Assembly: GCF_020509005.1 (NCBI RefSeq)
Contig: NC_063018.1
Span: 4,464,001 to 4,528,000, forward strand
DNA: 64,000 bases
Origin: Fulvia fulva
Taxonomy: Eukaryota; Ascomycota; Dothideomycetes; Mycosphaerellales; Mycosphaerellaceae
Reading direction: 5' to 3'
Numbering within the stretch: the first letter of the stretch is position 1; each line of letters starts with the position of its first letter. Below the pieces are notes generated by a model. It was not told where the DNA came from and did not search any database. It saw nothing but the letters and a program-made list of their open reading frames with translations. Below, one piece after another: positions 46,357 through 56,916 of the stretch. The position numbers and the translations under genes are program-made.

Positions 46357-47047
46357 CTACCTTAATGCCACGGCCGTCGTGTCGCACAAGGACTCCGCGG
46401 CATCAGGCTTGGACGGTGCGAGATGAGCTGTTCCGCCAAAGGATAGGCTCCAAGATGTCCGAGCAGTGCTGCGCGACTGAGCACTGGCTGTGGTACATAA
46501 CATGTGCAAAGATTGCTGTCGAGAAGTGAGAAAGTCATGCCGCGTGACTCCGTACGCTGACAGGATCTGGTCGAGTCGATAGTCATCCATGCACATCAGA
46601 TCGTCAATAGGTTGTGGAGCCAGGAAGTCATTTGGGTAGTATCCGTTCGAGCATACCATTGGATGTATCTGGTGGTGCGATCCAAATGCATGTAAGGAAC
46701 CATTCATAGTCAATGCCTCCATGTTGCGTCTGCAACGTGTTAGCGGCGATTTCCGTTGTGGCAGAAAACGTTTAATCTACCAACCTTCTGATCATGTCTT
46801 CCGTGTGATAACGAGCACGTATGTCGATGTCAGGCGCAAGAGGCATTCGTGGTGGTGCTGAGCGAAAACTGCTAACACCAGGTCCGAAGTAGTCGGAACG
46901 AAGGGCATCGCTATAAACGTGTTGTCCGGACATGGCGTGAGCTCCGTAGGGACTCCTGATGTCTGGCATGACACCAATAGGAGAGCCTGGGGCGGAACGA
47001 AAGGACGAGTCGTCCATGAAGCGGCGGCCGGAGTAGGCAGAAGCCAT
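46357..47047 (-). CDS. Hypothetical protein, 211 residues, two exons
   Basis: Exons 47047-46785 and 46729-46357 join in frame through GTTGGT...CAG, a non-standard donor. The start (MASAYSGRRFMDDSS) is the first usable ATG; the frame is open further upstream without another ATG, so an additional 5' exon is possible. The protein is polar and disordered in its first half (FRSAPGSPIGVMPDIRSPYG, FRSAPPRMPLAPDID). It has a more ordered stretch in the second (DDLMCMDDYRLDQILSAYGVTRHDFL). No known domain was recognised. The SFRSAP motif occurs twice. Confidence 0.4.
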
Positions 47048-47879
47048 GACTGGGAACTGATAGCGGCTCGACGAATACACGGCATCGTCTATGCGGCGGC
47101 GACGGATTGCCTTTAAGCTGAACTTGCCCTCTCATTTTGTCCAACCATCGCAGCTGACCGGCCGTCGGACACAGCTATCTGGCAATGACCAGTCATGAGG
47201 TACATTGCAAGAATTGCTCGAAGCAGCACGATCGTCAGATGTAACACAGTCTTGCAGGGTAGCGATAGAGCTGCATGAATGCCTTTGCCATCTACCGGCC
47301 GGGGGTGTAACGAAGCGGAGAAGTTCGTGTGACGGAACTGAGCTAGTTTCAAGCTTGCTCGCGTGGGATCGAGAGGTGATACACGAAGGACTCGTGAGGC
47401 GTAGGATGTGGAGGTAGCATTCAGGTGACTCGCGGCCCATCAAGACTTTGGCCTGTCAAGACCTTCGCCGACCGTCCTGACTCACCCGTCAGGCACTGTA
47501 GTCAAGCAGATCAGAAGCTGACTATGAATCGTTCTTTCCCATTGATGCAAAACTGCCCTGGGCATTCATGCAGCTTCCCGTACAATGGCTACAGCTGCCA
47601 GGTTGTCGGCATCCGAGGCAATAGAAGGTAATAGGTGACACCTCCGCTGCCTGTTCGGTGGTCTGAAGTCCCGGAAGTACTGGTATGTGCGGCCTGGAGC
47701 ACGCCCTGCTGGCTGTCACATTGAAGCGTAGTCGAAGGCAACGTGTGCGACTGACGTCAAACGACAGATGACCGGAGGTGAGAAAGGTTGCTAAACGAGC
47801 GAACTTGATGCCTCCCCTTCAATACCCATTGCGAGCCAGGCTTGGCAAGTGAAGTTGTGTAACGCTTGAACAAACATAA
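47048..47879. other. Intergenic
   Basis: An 832-bp stretch with only short frames. No motif was recognised. Confidence 0.5.
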
Positions 47880-48311
47880 TCAGTCATGCTGCTCCGCCCG
47901 CAGTTTGGAGGGTGTTCGCGGAATGGTGCTGCTGTTACTCCGCGTTTCCCTGGTGGACATCGTCGAAGTGTCATGGTCCGAAGTGCGTCGCGAGATTCCC
48001 GGAATACTGATCCTGCGCTTATGTCCGGAGGGACGTTCGTTGATGCTTGGAGCTCGAGGCCGCTGTCTACCTCGTGCTCGCCCTCCAATGACTGGCAGTT
48101 CGTACGTGGCTGCTCGCCAGAAGTACAGAAGGATGTCGTATACTATGATGAAGAGCCAGGGGCCGAAGACCAAGAAGGCAAATAGCAGCTTTGCAACATC
48201 TCAGCATTTATCGCAGGTGTCACAGCATTCCATTGGGTGGCTTACGAAGAGTCGGACGAGCCACGTTTCAACCGTCGAGAACTGCTCCGGCAGAATCGAC
48301 AGCCAACCCAT
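47880..48311 (-). CDS. Small conserved membrane protein
   Basis: Two exons, 48311-48246 and 48188-47880, give 124 residues. The 57-bp intron has an ideal GTAAGC donor and an AAAG acceptor. Unspliced, a TGA in the intron would end the frame, which hides the gene in simple ORF searches. The start MGWLSILPEQFSTVETWL leads into one or two membrane segments (LLFAFLVFGPWLFIIVYDILLYFW, about residues 23-46). A basic, Ser-rich cytosolic tail follows (GGRARGRQRPRAPSINERP). This layout is that of a small uncharacterised family I believe is widespread in ascomycetes; the function is unknown. Confidence 0.65.
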
Positions 48312-49039
48312 TGTGCCGAAGACGTGCAATGCTTGAAGGGAGAGTTCGGTCGTGATGATGTTGTTGTTGTTGTTAATGTCATTGCGGCTCAAGAATCTCA
48401 ACGACATGCTTCATCGTTACAGGGATAGATTTAGGTTGAGCAGGGTCCCCGGAGGCGCCGGCAAGCGCGAACCACAAACGTGGCTGGTGGGGCTTGGCCG
48501 CAGCTTCCAACGCGACTCTCTTCTTTCATTCCACCACCATCGCACTGCATCGTCACTGCCATTCTGGCCAATGTCTACCTGGCCGCAGCGAAGAGGCGTA
48601 CTGCCAAACGACACATCTCTTGTTCGTGCAGTGCTTCTCATGCAGACGCGATGAGGAACAGTCACCCGGGACCAAACGCAACGCTGTGCGGTTTCCGTGG
48701 TGTTCGCCCTCTCTGAGTCAAGCGGTAAACAATTTGTCCTATCATCTCACAGCGGTATAGACATTGGTTCATGCCAGAGGTACAAGCTGTGGCTCAGCCC
48801 CGCCTCTAGCCAATGGCAGACGCCGTTCACATGCTGAGAGCTCCGGGCGGAGCTGCAACTCAGCTGGTGTGCCAGTGGAGGGGCGCCTCGTGACTCCGCC
48901 TGAGCCTCTTACGTCTGCATTCACAGGTAGGCTCGTCAAAACGTTTACAATGCTCTGAATGTAGACAGGACAGCGTCATCTACCCAGGTCCTGGCTCAGC
49001 TTCACCGACGCGGCCGCGCCGTCACCAGAGTCTTACACA
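48312..49039. other. Divergent promoter region
   Basis: Between the small membrane protein (minus) and the BTB gene (plus). It contains a TTG/AAC trinucleotide run at about 48360-48375. Confidence 0.5.
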
Positions 49040-51169
49040 ATGGACAACCCGAAGAACTTCTCCTGGCCAGTTCTGGCTCCAACGAACAGCTCGCGCTCAG
49101 GATCACCTCATCCAGCTGGTGCCTGCGGAGAGATTCAGAACGACATTTCTATCGGACACGGCGACCCGAACAACAATAATCTTGCCAGAAAGGACAGCTT
49201 TGAGTCTCTTCGTGCAGCGCATGACCTATCATCCGAGGAAACAACCATAGGTGCGTGGGAAGCTCCACAGCCTCAAACACATCCCTGATTCCAATCGACC
49301 ATAGCAGCAGCAGGAAGGAAGAAGGAAGGGCGCGAGGCGTTGTTGACCATCTATCATAGAGCTGGCTGTGTTGGCGCCGACCGCTCTTGTTCTAACACAT
49401 TTCCAGACCAGACATCGCCGAAGCGCAAGATGCACCACGTGGGAAACAAGTCCCCTTCTTACATGTCGCGGTCGAGTCCCTTCAGCATGGATCCACCACC
49501 ACAGAACGGCGAGCCTCACAACGAATGGTCCTTCCTGAGCTGGTACCCAAAAGGCGATGCTACCATCACATACCCGAACGACGACGGGGGATCTGCGGTC
49601 ATACCTGGACTACATAGGTCGATCATCGAAGAGCGCTCTGAATTGATTGCTCAGGCATTTGAATCATTTCGCGAAGGGCACCAATTGCATCTGGACTGCC
49701 TCGACTCGGCCACAGCACTTCCTCTTGTGAGATATCTCTACACTGGATCTTACGCACCAGCAGGGAACCACTACGAGGATGTACCGACTTCACTGCTACT
49801 GCATTGCAAGATGTACCGCCTTGGTGATCTGTTCGACCTTGCCGATCTCAAGCAGCAAGCTCAGGTGAATGTGATCAGACAGTGCGAATTCGGCTGTTCG
49901 AGTCCATCGATACCCATTGACCTCTGCGAGGCTGTCGCATATATCTATAGGGTCCTACCAGAACACACCGGTTTGCTCGAGAACATCATCTGCTACTGCG
50001 TGACTTGCTTCCTGCGGCACCGCTTAGCTCAGGACCAGGAGTTTCAAAGTTTGGCCTACAAGCTGCGTCCTTTTCACCAGGATCTCTGTAAGGAGAGCAT
50101 GAAGCGCGAAGCGGACGAAGATGACAGTGAGTAGACAGCATCCCACGCATAGAGACATTGCTGACGAGTTGAAGCTGCGGCCGCGATTATCCAGATGCCG
50201 TTCGAGCCCTACGTACCACAAACCTACGCTTCCCGTGAAGGCGTGTCCCACGATCGACTTGAGGACGTTGTGTATCACTTCCACGGCACAGAAGACGAGG
50301 GCGAGTTCAAGAGGCGCAAGACTGAAGAAAATGGGAGACCCAACACCACAACGCTGCCGATGCGCATGAAGCAAGGAGTGAAGCAGGAGGATGCTGCAGA
50401 GGACACATGCATCACCGCTTTCATGCCTGCGCAGCGCGACAATCGGAGCCGCAGCAGCCCAGTCAAAGCAGATTCCTCTTCGGGCAATGTCACACCAGAG
50501 CAGATCAAGGTCTTCCAGAAGGAACATCCTATGTTGGCGAAGGTGAGACGCTTCGTCGAGGAGAGAAATGGACGGAGTCACGACCACTTCGCCCCGGCTA
50601 GCAACGAACTCCCACGTCTCGGGCGACCAGGATTGCCGCTCCTCACCAAACCCATCGTAGGCGAATCGCGTCGCAACGCCTCGCATGCCCTCGCAGACTA
50701 TCAAACGCAGTTGATGCTGCTTGAGCAGCAGAACAAGCAGCGTCTTCTCAAAGCGAAGGAAGAGCAGCAGGTTGACATGCTAGAACAGCAGCGAGCAGCC
50801 GAGCGAAACGCTGAGCCTCAGTTGGAGAGCACGGCTAGCAAGCTGGCGGCGCCGACAACCGCCAGCAGCGATATTGTGGTGATCAAGACAGAAGCAGAAA
50901 CACCAGCGCAGATCGAGGATCTTTTTCTCGATAGCTTCGAATCGGACTCGGAGTACGAAGTCGTAGCTCGACCTGCATCAGTCGAGGCGTTGAGCAGCTC
51001 AGACAGCGAGCCCGATGCGGACGCTGTGCTTGTCGACACACCCTTTGCAGATTTTGTGCCGGGATCCCGAATTCCGGACTTCACTGGCCCTGTAATGCGC
51101 GCGTGTGGAAAGCAGAGCCGGGACGCAGACAGCAATTCTGACTCTGACTCTGACTGGGACATGATCTGA
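49040..51169 (+). CDS. BTB/POZ-domain protein with C-terminal coiled coil
   Basis: Three exons, 49040-49250, 49407-50126 and 50175-51169, give 641 residues; the acceptors were fixed by frame and by branch sites such as TTCTAACAC. Residues 1-110 are disordered. A BTB-like fold follows (about 120-290): AVIPGLHRSIIEERSELIAQAFE, LDCLDSATALPLVRYLYTGSY, LLLHCKMYRLGDLFDLADLKQQA. The C-terminal third has a glutamine-rich coiled coil (ALADYQTQLMLLEQQNKQRL) and acidic serine clusters, ending SDSDWDMI. The YQxQLMLLEQQNK segment recurs in many ascomycete proteins of otherwise different make-up. BTB domains mediate dimerisation or Cul3 binding; the partner here is unknown. The acidic W-x-x-I end could be an Atg8-interacting motif, which is speculation. 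Confidence 0.8.
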
Positions 51170-51423
51170 TGCTTCCTCACAGCAACCAGAGACTGGAATT
51201 TTGGCAAGATTACAGCTGTCCACTTTACGACCTATGAAGATATATTGAAACAAGAACGAGCTTGGATGAGTGAACGAAAATCTGCAACGAGAATGTTGAC
51301 GAGCGTGGCGTTGGGGATCGAGGAAGATACGGCACAACGATGAGCGAGTCAAAAAGTCGTTATATAATGGGTATCTATTCTATCATGCGTTCGTATATAT
51401 TCATGCATCCCGTCTTGAGTCTG

Positions 51424-53286
51424 TCATCTACTACGACTGTCTTTCCCTGAAACTGGCGATATTATATCCCCCCTCGACGACTTCGACGAGGCTTTCTCAT
51501 TATCATCCTCCCCCGCCCTCATTCCCAAACTCTTCTCCACATCCGCAGCACTCACCGCCTCCTGATCATCCCGTCCATGAGAATATTCATGCCCATCATG
51601 TCGCGTCTTCTCAACATTACCATCACTCCCCCCCCCCCGCCCCAACCGCTCCCTTCCCATCCCCTCTCAACCCATTCCCCAGTTCATCCGCCTTCCCATC
51701 CGCACTCATCCAATTCCTCTTCCTAACCCCCGCCCCGCCATGCCACCCCACCCACCCCTCCTCCCACGGCCCCCTCGAAACCGTGACCCCCAACGCCACC
51801 CCAATAGCCCCCACACTATACCTCCCACTCGCGCGCCCACCCCCCCGTTTCAAACAACTCCGCCCCCACCGCCGTGCCTGCCAACTGCCCGGCAAACGTA
51901 AACACCATGGACGCGGTCTTTATCCTATTCCTAGCTTTCTTTCGGCTCGACCGTGAAGATGGCGGAGCGGAACCGCCGGCGAGTTGGGACGGTTGTACAG
52001 TACAGTATCCCGAAGTCGTTGAAGATGGCTAGGAGCACGGGCCCCGCGACGCTGGAGGTGCCGGTGTAGGTTCCGATGTTGATGCCGAGGAGGCACCGGA
52101 GCATGGCGAGGTAGACGGTGGAGAGGGGCACGGAGCGGTCTGTGATCTGTTTGGCGTAGACGAGGCCGAGGCACATGGTTGCGATGCCGATGCCGATGCC
52201 GATGAGGGCGGAGAGGCTGGTTGCTAGGGGGGGTAGGGGTAGGGGTAGGGGTAGGGATCCCCGGCGAGGAGGAAGGGTAGGGCTGTGCAGAAGGTTGTGG
52301 AGGTGGAGGAGACGAAGGAGGTGATGGGGCAGGCTTGGACGAGGACGGGGTGGCGGGGGAATATGGGGGGGATGGAGCGGAGGGGTTTGAGGTAGGTGAG
52401 GCTGCCGGGGTTGGTGGTGGGGGGGTAGTTGGGCATGGAGAGCCAGAGGTGGGCGAAGATGAGGTATTGGAGTCCGACGGAGAGCCAGTAGATTGTGCGC
52501 CAGGAGGTGTATTGGGTTACGACGCCGGAGAGGAGGCGGGCGAGGAGGATGCCGAGCATGAGGCCGCTGGTTACGATGGAGAGGGCTGCGGCGCGCTTGT
52601 GAGGGGGTGCGAGGTCGCCGACTAGGGGCATCACTAGTTGGGGGGTGACGGTCATGACGCCGGTGATGTACTGGATGGCGGAGAAGACGTGGACGTTGCT
52701 TGTTATCGGGAGGCCGATGCTGTGTTTCGAAATTATCAGCACATTGCATCCTTGATCCCTACGGAGTCCACGTGGGTCGTCTTCACTACAGTACTTACCA
52801 AACCGTGGCCGTAGCGAAGACCAACGTCAACACAAATGGTCTTCGCGGTAAGAGGTCTCCCAGCGGACACAAGAATAACAGGCCTGTAGCATATCCCGCT
52901 CGGGCCAGTGTCGGGATGTTGGCGACTTCGACATAGCTTACGCCAAAGTCTCTAGCCAGAATGTTCAAGATGGGATGATTGTAGTACAGGTTGGCGACTG
53001 TGAAAGCGCCAGCAAATCCAAACAGAATGTTGTGCCATATGTTGAATTGAGGAGGGTTCACGGGGTCCCATCGCACATGGGGCGGGCACCAGTATATGGT
53101 GTCGTAGATACGACTCCGTGTTGAGGGCTGGTCATAGGATGTAGGAGTGATGTTATCGTCTGATGTTGTCGCTGGATGCTTCTCATCAACTTCGGGGCCG
53201 GTCTTGCAAGGGTCCTGGGCCGGATCAATTGACTTTGGGCCGTCGCTGGGATGATGACGCAGATCATGGTTTGACATGGCAGCCAT
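51424..53286 (-). pseudogene. MFS transporter of the DHA1 multidrug type, broken by indels
   Basis: Exon 1 (53286 down to a GTAAGT donor near 52800) encodes a polar N-terminus and the first helices (FNIWHNILFGFAGAFTVANL, GYATGLLFLCPLGDLLPRR). After an intron of about 80 bp the frame continues with TPQLVMPLVGDLAPPHKRAA, SGLMLGILLARLLSG and TSWRTIYWLSVGLQYLIFA. At 52226-52256 a GGGGTA repeat shifts the frame; the next frame gives ALIGIGIGIATMCLGLVYAKQ and SSVAGPVLLAIFNDFGI. Further shifts near 51938, 51845 and the C11 run at 51628-51638 separate the segments TASMVFTFAGQLAGTAVG, RGPWEEGWVGWHGG and a charged tail ending at 51424. The whole order matches DHA1-family proton-coupled drug exporters of the plasma membrane. 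All breaks lie at homopolymers or short repeats, so sequencing error must be considered. Confidence 0.75.
52182..52256. repeat. Short tandem repeats inside the MFS gene
   Basis: CGATGC units repeated about four times (52182-52204) and, 20 bp further, GGGGTA units repeated four to five times (52226-52256). The first adds IG pairs in frame; the second coincides with a frame loss. Confidence 0.85.
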
Positions 53287-54098
53287 GACTGCTAGGATCG
53301 TGCAGGAAAGTTAAACATGCTTGAGGAGGATGTGAAGACGAGGACAAGACGGATCAAGTGCGCAACAGTGGCGAGCCGAAGTCCTGCATGTTGAATGCAC
53401 ATCATCACCGCTCTGTGCTCTGAAGTGGCCGAATGCCGGACGAATGTGTGAGGTGACGGTACACCAAGTCCTTCAATGTTCTGTCTGCCTGTGTTGTATC
53501 AAGTCATAGAGTATCGCTCAAGCTCGGTATAGCTTGCCTCACCTTTCCTACTGCTCGAGCTGACGCTGAGATATTCCCTAATGATATACTCTTCGCGGGA
53601 ATTCAAGTTCCTTCCAGAGACCGCTGCACAACATGTTTGTCCTGCACCTACAAGGCTCTCTTGACATGGCGGTGCGACCGGTTCACTTGCAGACCACACT
53701 GCCGTCAAGCTCTTACATAGGTGCAGTGCCAACAACAGAACAGTTGTGGAATGTGTTGAGCGGGAAGTATAGAGCAGGCTCTCAGCACAGTCACACTGCG
53801 TAGACGGCGTGTATTTTGCAAAGCTGGTCCCAATTCGTCACAATTGGCCTCGATAACTGCCAACCAGATGGCAGGATTGTCATCGGACACGTCCCGTGTG
53901 CAGGTGTAAACGACTCGACTCCAGGAGAAAGCGAGAGAGTTGAAGCGCCTGTATTGAAGCCTTGTGCTGAGGTCAATAATAATGGCGAGAGGATGCGGGC
54001 GGAAGTGGCACATGCAAGTACCGGGCAATTGAACGTGCCCTTCACATGCAGAGCCTGGCCAGGCACATGGTGCTGTCATCGAATCCGTCCATTACCTG

Positions 54099-54232
54099 TA
54101 ACATCTGCCAGGGCCATTTCGCATCCTCAGCATCTCGCAAGCGTGCGGGTAAATGATATGTCCCGGTCGTAAGAGGATTTATTCGCGCGCTTGCGAGATG
54201 CTGAGGATGCGAAATGGCCCTGGCAGATGTTA
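54099..54232. mobile_element. MITE-like element with 45-bp perfect inverted repeats
   Basis: The left arm 54099-54143 (starts TAACATCTGCCAGGGCC) is the exact reverse complement of the right arm 54188-54232 (ends GGCCCTGGCAGATGTTA), separated by 44 bp. The outermost TA on each side fits the TA target duplication of Tc1/mariner elements, leaving 43-bp terminal repeats. There is no coding capacity. Perfect pairing implies recent origin. Alternatives are a hairpin RNA locus or a simple inverted duplication. Confidence 0.6.
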
Positions 54233-55360
54233 GTCCAGGAGGAAAGTGCAACCGTGTTCAATATTTGATGGTGCTGAGAACGTGGGCATGTCAAGCCCGG
54301 TCCATCAAGATTTCATGGTCATTTGATTAGATAGGACTGCCATGCGGCCTGAAAGTGGAGGGGGGCGAGATCCGTTTTCTCCGAAACCATCAAGGGACGA
54401 GTTCCACCAACAACACCCATCCCCGCATATTGTCCTTGCTCCCACTCCTCCCGCAGCATTATCCTCCGTCACCCGGCTCGGAGAGTAAGCGCTCTGGGAT
54501 AGCCCTCTATAGAGTCGGCATTGACCTTGAGCGATCGAGAGCAACTCCGAACGGCGTCAGACATCCGGTCGCAACAACGAAGTAGCAAGCACAACGCGCT
54601 CTTCTCGCCGGTGGGTGGCGTCCTGGCCAGCAAAGCAAAGGGGACTTCCTGCTCATCGGATGCTTCCTCAGACATCAACAGCCATGTTTGAATACGTCGC
54701 GAGCAGGTCACACCTAGCGAAATCTCGAGGGCAGACGCCAACTCACTCGACATGTTATGGCCTTCTTTGATGTCAATAATGGACCATCCATGAAGCAATG
54801 GTGACCTTGAATCAGGAGAGCGTCTGTTTTGATCTTGGCAATCTCTATGATCAGCGCGCTATGAGATTTGGTTCAAGCAGAATGGCAGATCTGCCGAGCC
54901 TAACTGGTCCAATGGGAATTCCCGCACCTCACAGTGTCACAATGCGGTGCCTGTGGTGCGGCTGCGCCCAACACCATGGCATCAGGACTCTTCATCACGG
55001 TTGAGACGGACCTGCAGAGCACAGATTGCCACATTCCAGTGCCACCGTTCACGCATTCTCATACAGCAATACGGCAGCGGCGGTTCCAGGCAATTCCAGA
55101 CGCCCTCGCTTTCAATCCCTTTGAAGGTTTCCGCGGGTTAGTGGCAAAGAGTCAAAGACCTGGTCCGCGCGATCAGGCTGATTAGAATAGACTGAGTAGT
55201 ACGGTACTAACACAGATTAGCGCAGGTACCGCCGGGCAGCATGATGCAAACGACTCCAACGATAGCATCCGCCAAGAGCCGTATCCGTATTGAGTACAGT
55301 AGTACCTTGTCTCGCTTGAAGTATAATAGAACCGTAATTTAGATCACGAAGGAGTGCCGG

Positions 55361-55366
55361 TATAAG
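55361..55366 (+). promoter_or_regulatory. TATA box of the repeat-protein gene
   Basis: TATAAG lies 129 bp upstream of the ATG at 55490. A C/A-rich leader follows, typical of highly expressed ascomycete genes. Confidence 0.45.
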
Positions 55367-55489
55367 ACAGTGTGCACTGCAACATGCGAGGTGCATCCTT
55401 CGCTCTTCATCCTGCAGCAACATTACATCAGCAGTAATACCGATACACAACACTCGCTACACCCACAAAACACACTCACTTCCGCAAAC

Positions 55490-56476
55490 ATGCTTTACGC
55501 CGCAACCACACTCGCCCTCGTCGGCGCTGTCTTCGCCCAGGAATACGTTCCCACCGCCACTCAGGGCAGCGACTTTGGCGGTTCAATCCAGTGCAACCCA
55601 GCGCGCTCATCCTGCGTCGAGGTCAGCGGCACTCTCGTCCCAGCACCAACCAACGGCGCTGCCTTGGGTGGTCCAATTCAGTGCAACCCAGCACGTTCGT
55701 CCTGCGTCGAGGTCAGCGGCACTCTCGTCGCAGCACCAACCAACGGCGCTGCCTTTGGTGGTCCAATTCAGTGCAACCCAGCACGTTCGTCCTGCGTCGA
55801 GGTCAGCGGCACTCTCGTCCCAGCACCAACCAACGGCGCTGCCTACGGTGGCCCAATCCAGTGCAACCCAGCGCGCTCATCTTGCACTGAGATCAGCGGT
55901 ACTCTCGTCCCAGTGACCACCGCCGCACCATCTACCCCAGGCAGCGGTTTCGGCGGCCCAATTCAGTGCAACCCAGCTCGCTCGTCGTGCACGGAGATCA
56001 GCGGTACTCTCGTCCCAGTGACCACCGCCGCACCATCTACCCCAGGCAGCGACTTCGGTGGCCCAATCCAGTGCAACCCAGCTCGCTCGTCTTGCACGGA
56101 GATCAGCGGTACTCTCGTCCCAGTGACCACCGCCGCACCATCTACCCCAGGCAGCGACTTCGGTGGCCCAATCCAGTGCAACCCAGCTCGCTCATCTTGC
56201 ACGGAGATCAGCGGCACACTTGTCCCAGCATCCAGCCAGCCTACCGTGACCGCTGCCATTACCACCGGTGGCAGCAGCTACGGCGGCGCAATCCAGTGCA
56301 ACCCAGCCCGCTCGTCGTGCATCACCGTCAGCGGTACCCTCCTCCCAGCACCAACCGGCGGCAAGAACGCAACCGCCACCACGGGCAAGCCAGCTGTCTA
56401 CACTGGTGCTGCCGCTGCTCACATGATCGGTGGATTCTTGGCACCAATCTTGGGCGCTGCTGCTGCGCTGTTCTAA
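55490..56476 (+). CDS. Secreted, probably GPI-anchored protein with eight cysteine-pair repeats
   Basis: Intronless, 328 residues. The start at 55490 was chosen because it begins a signal peptide (MLYAATTLALVGAVFAQ). Eight tandem repeats follow, each with the invariant core IQCNPARSSC and then VEVSGTL or TEISGTL; the early repeats are about 29 residues and the later ones about 34 because the spacer changes from PAPTNGA to PVTTAAPSTPGS. Each core carries two cysteines seven residues apart. The C-terminus is a small-residue spacer and hydrophobic tail (HMIGGFLAPILGAAAALF) typical of a GPI-attachment signal. Probable location: cell wall or plasma-membrane surface, for adhesion or wall structure, inferred. 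Near-identical repeat DNA indicates recent expansion or homogenisation. No named family was recognised. Confidence 0.85.
   Translation: MLYAATTLALVGAVFAQEYVPTATQGSDFGGSIQCNPARSSCVEVSGTLVPAPTNGAALGGPIQCNPARSSCVEVSGTLVAAPTNGAAFGGPIQCNPARSSCVEVSGTLVPAPTNGAAYGGPIQCNPARSSCTEISGTLVPVTTAAPSTPGSGFGGPIQCNPARSSCTEISGTLVPVTTAAPSTPGSDFGGPIQCNPARSSCTEISGTLVPVTTAAPSTPGSDFGGPIQCNPARSSCTEISGTLVPASSQPTVTAAITTGGSSYGGAIQCNPARSSCITVSGTLLPAPTGGKNATATTGKPAVYTGAAAAHMIGGFLAPILGAAAALF
55556..56345 (+). repeat. Coding tandem repeats, eight copies (about 87-102 bp)
   Basis: Two repeat classes: three to four copies of about 87 bp, then three to four of about 102 bp, with very few base differences between neighbours. 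Copy-number change by unequal crossing-over is expected. Confidence 0.85.
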
Positions 56477-56916
56477 GCGCACGATGAGGAGGAAGTCGAC
56501 AGATGGATGGCGATAAGATCACGACGACAGTACGCATGTACGATGACACAGACGTCTTGCGGAGGAATAGAAGGATCGATAGGCTTATTGATCCTCTTGT
56601 GTATTTAGCTTTCAATATACCTAATGACTTTGGACCCCGCAGCCACCATGCCTTTCTATCACGTTGTCTGACCGACTGACCTGTTCCGCCCAATTTTTCG
56701 ACACACATTGGGTAGAGCTTCGTTTCCTGTCGTGTCTGACGTGGAGAAGATGACAGACAACAAGTCTCTCAATGTACAGCAGATTGTTCATACCACTGAC
56801 CATGCTCGAAGACAACCCTCCTTGGCCTGCGGGGATGTCGTGGACTAGAGGTCGCTCAACTACGCCAGACCATTCGCGATCATCTCTCTCATACCACATC
56901 ACCAACGACCCACAGA
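56477..56916. other. Intergenic
   Basis: The 3' flank of the repeat-protein gene and upstream region of a decayed gene. Nothing specific was seen. Confidence 0.5.

Larger units (their letters stand above)
53287..55489. other. Intergenic, 2.2 kb, with an inverted-repeat element
   Basis: The longest gene-free stretch. Only the 134-bp inverted-repeat element (54099-54232) and a TATA box at 55361 stand out. A 109-codon minus-strand frame at 54469-54798 has no recognisable features. Confidence 0.6.

Noticed and set aside
52226..52256. Telomere-like TAGGGG repeats
   Set aside because: The unit is GGGGTA, not TTAGGG; it is short and lies inside the MFS gene, so it is read as simple-repeat expansion rather than an interstitial telomere.
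54469..54798. A 109-codon minus-strand frame near the inverted-repeat element
   Set aside because: No domain or transposase-like motif, so it does not support an autonomous element.
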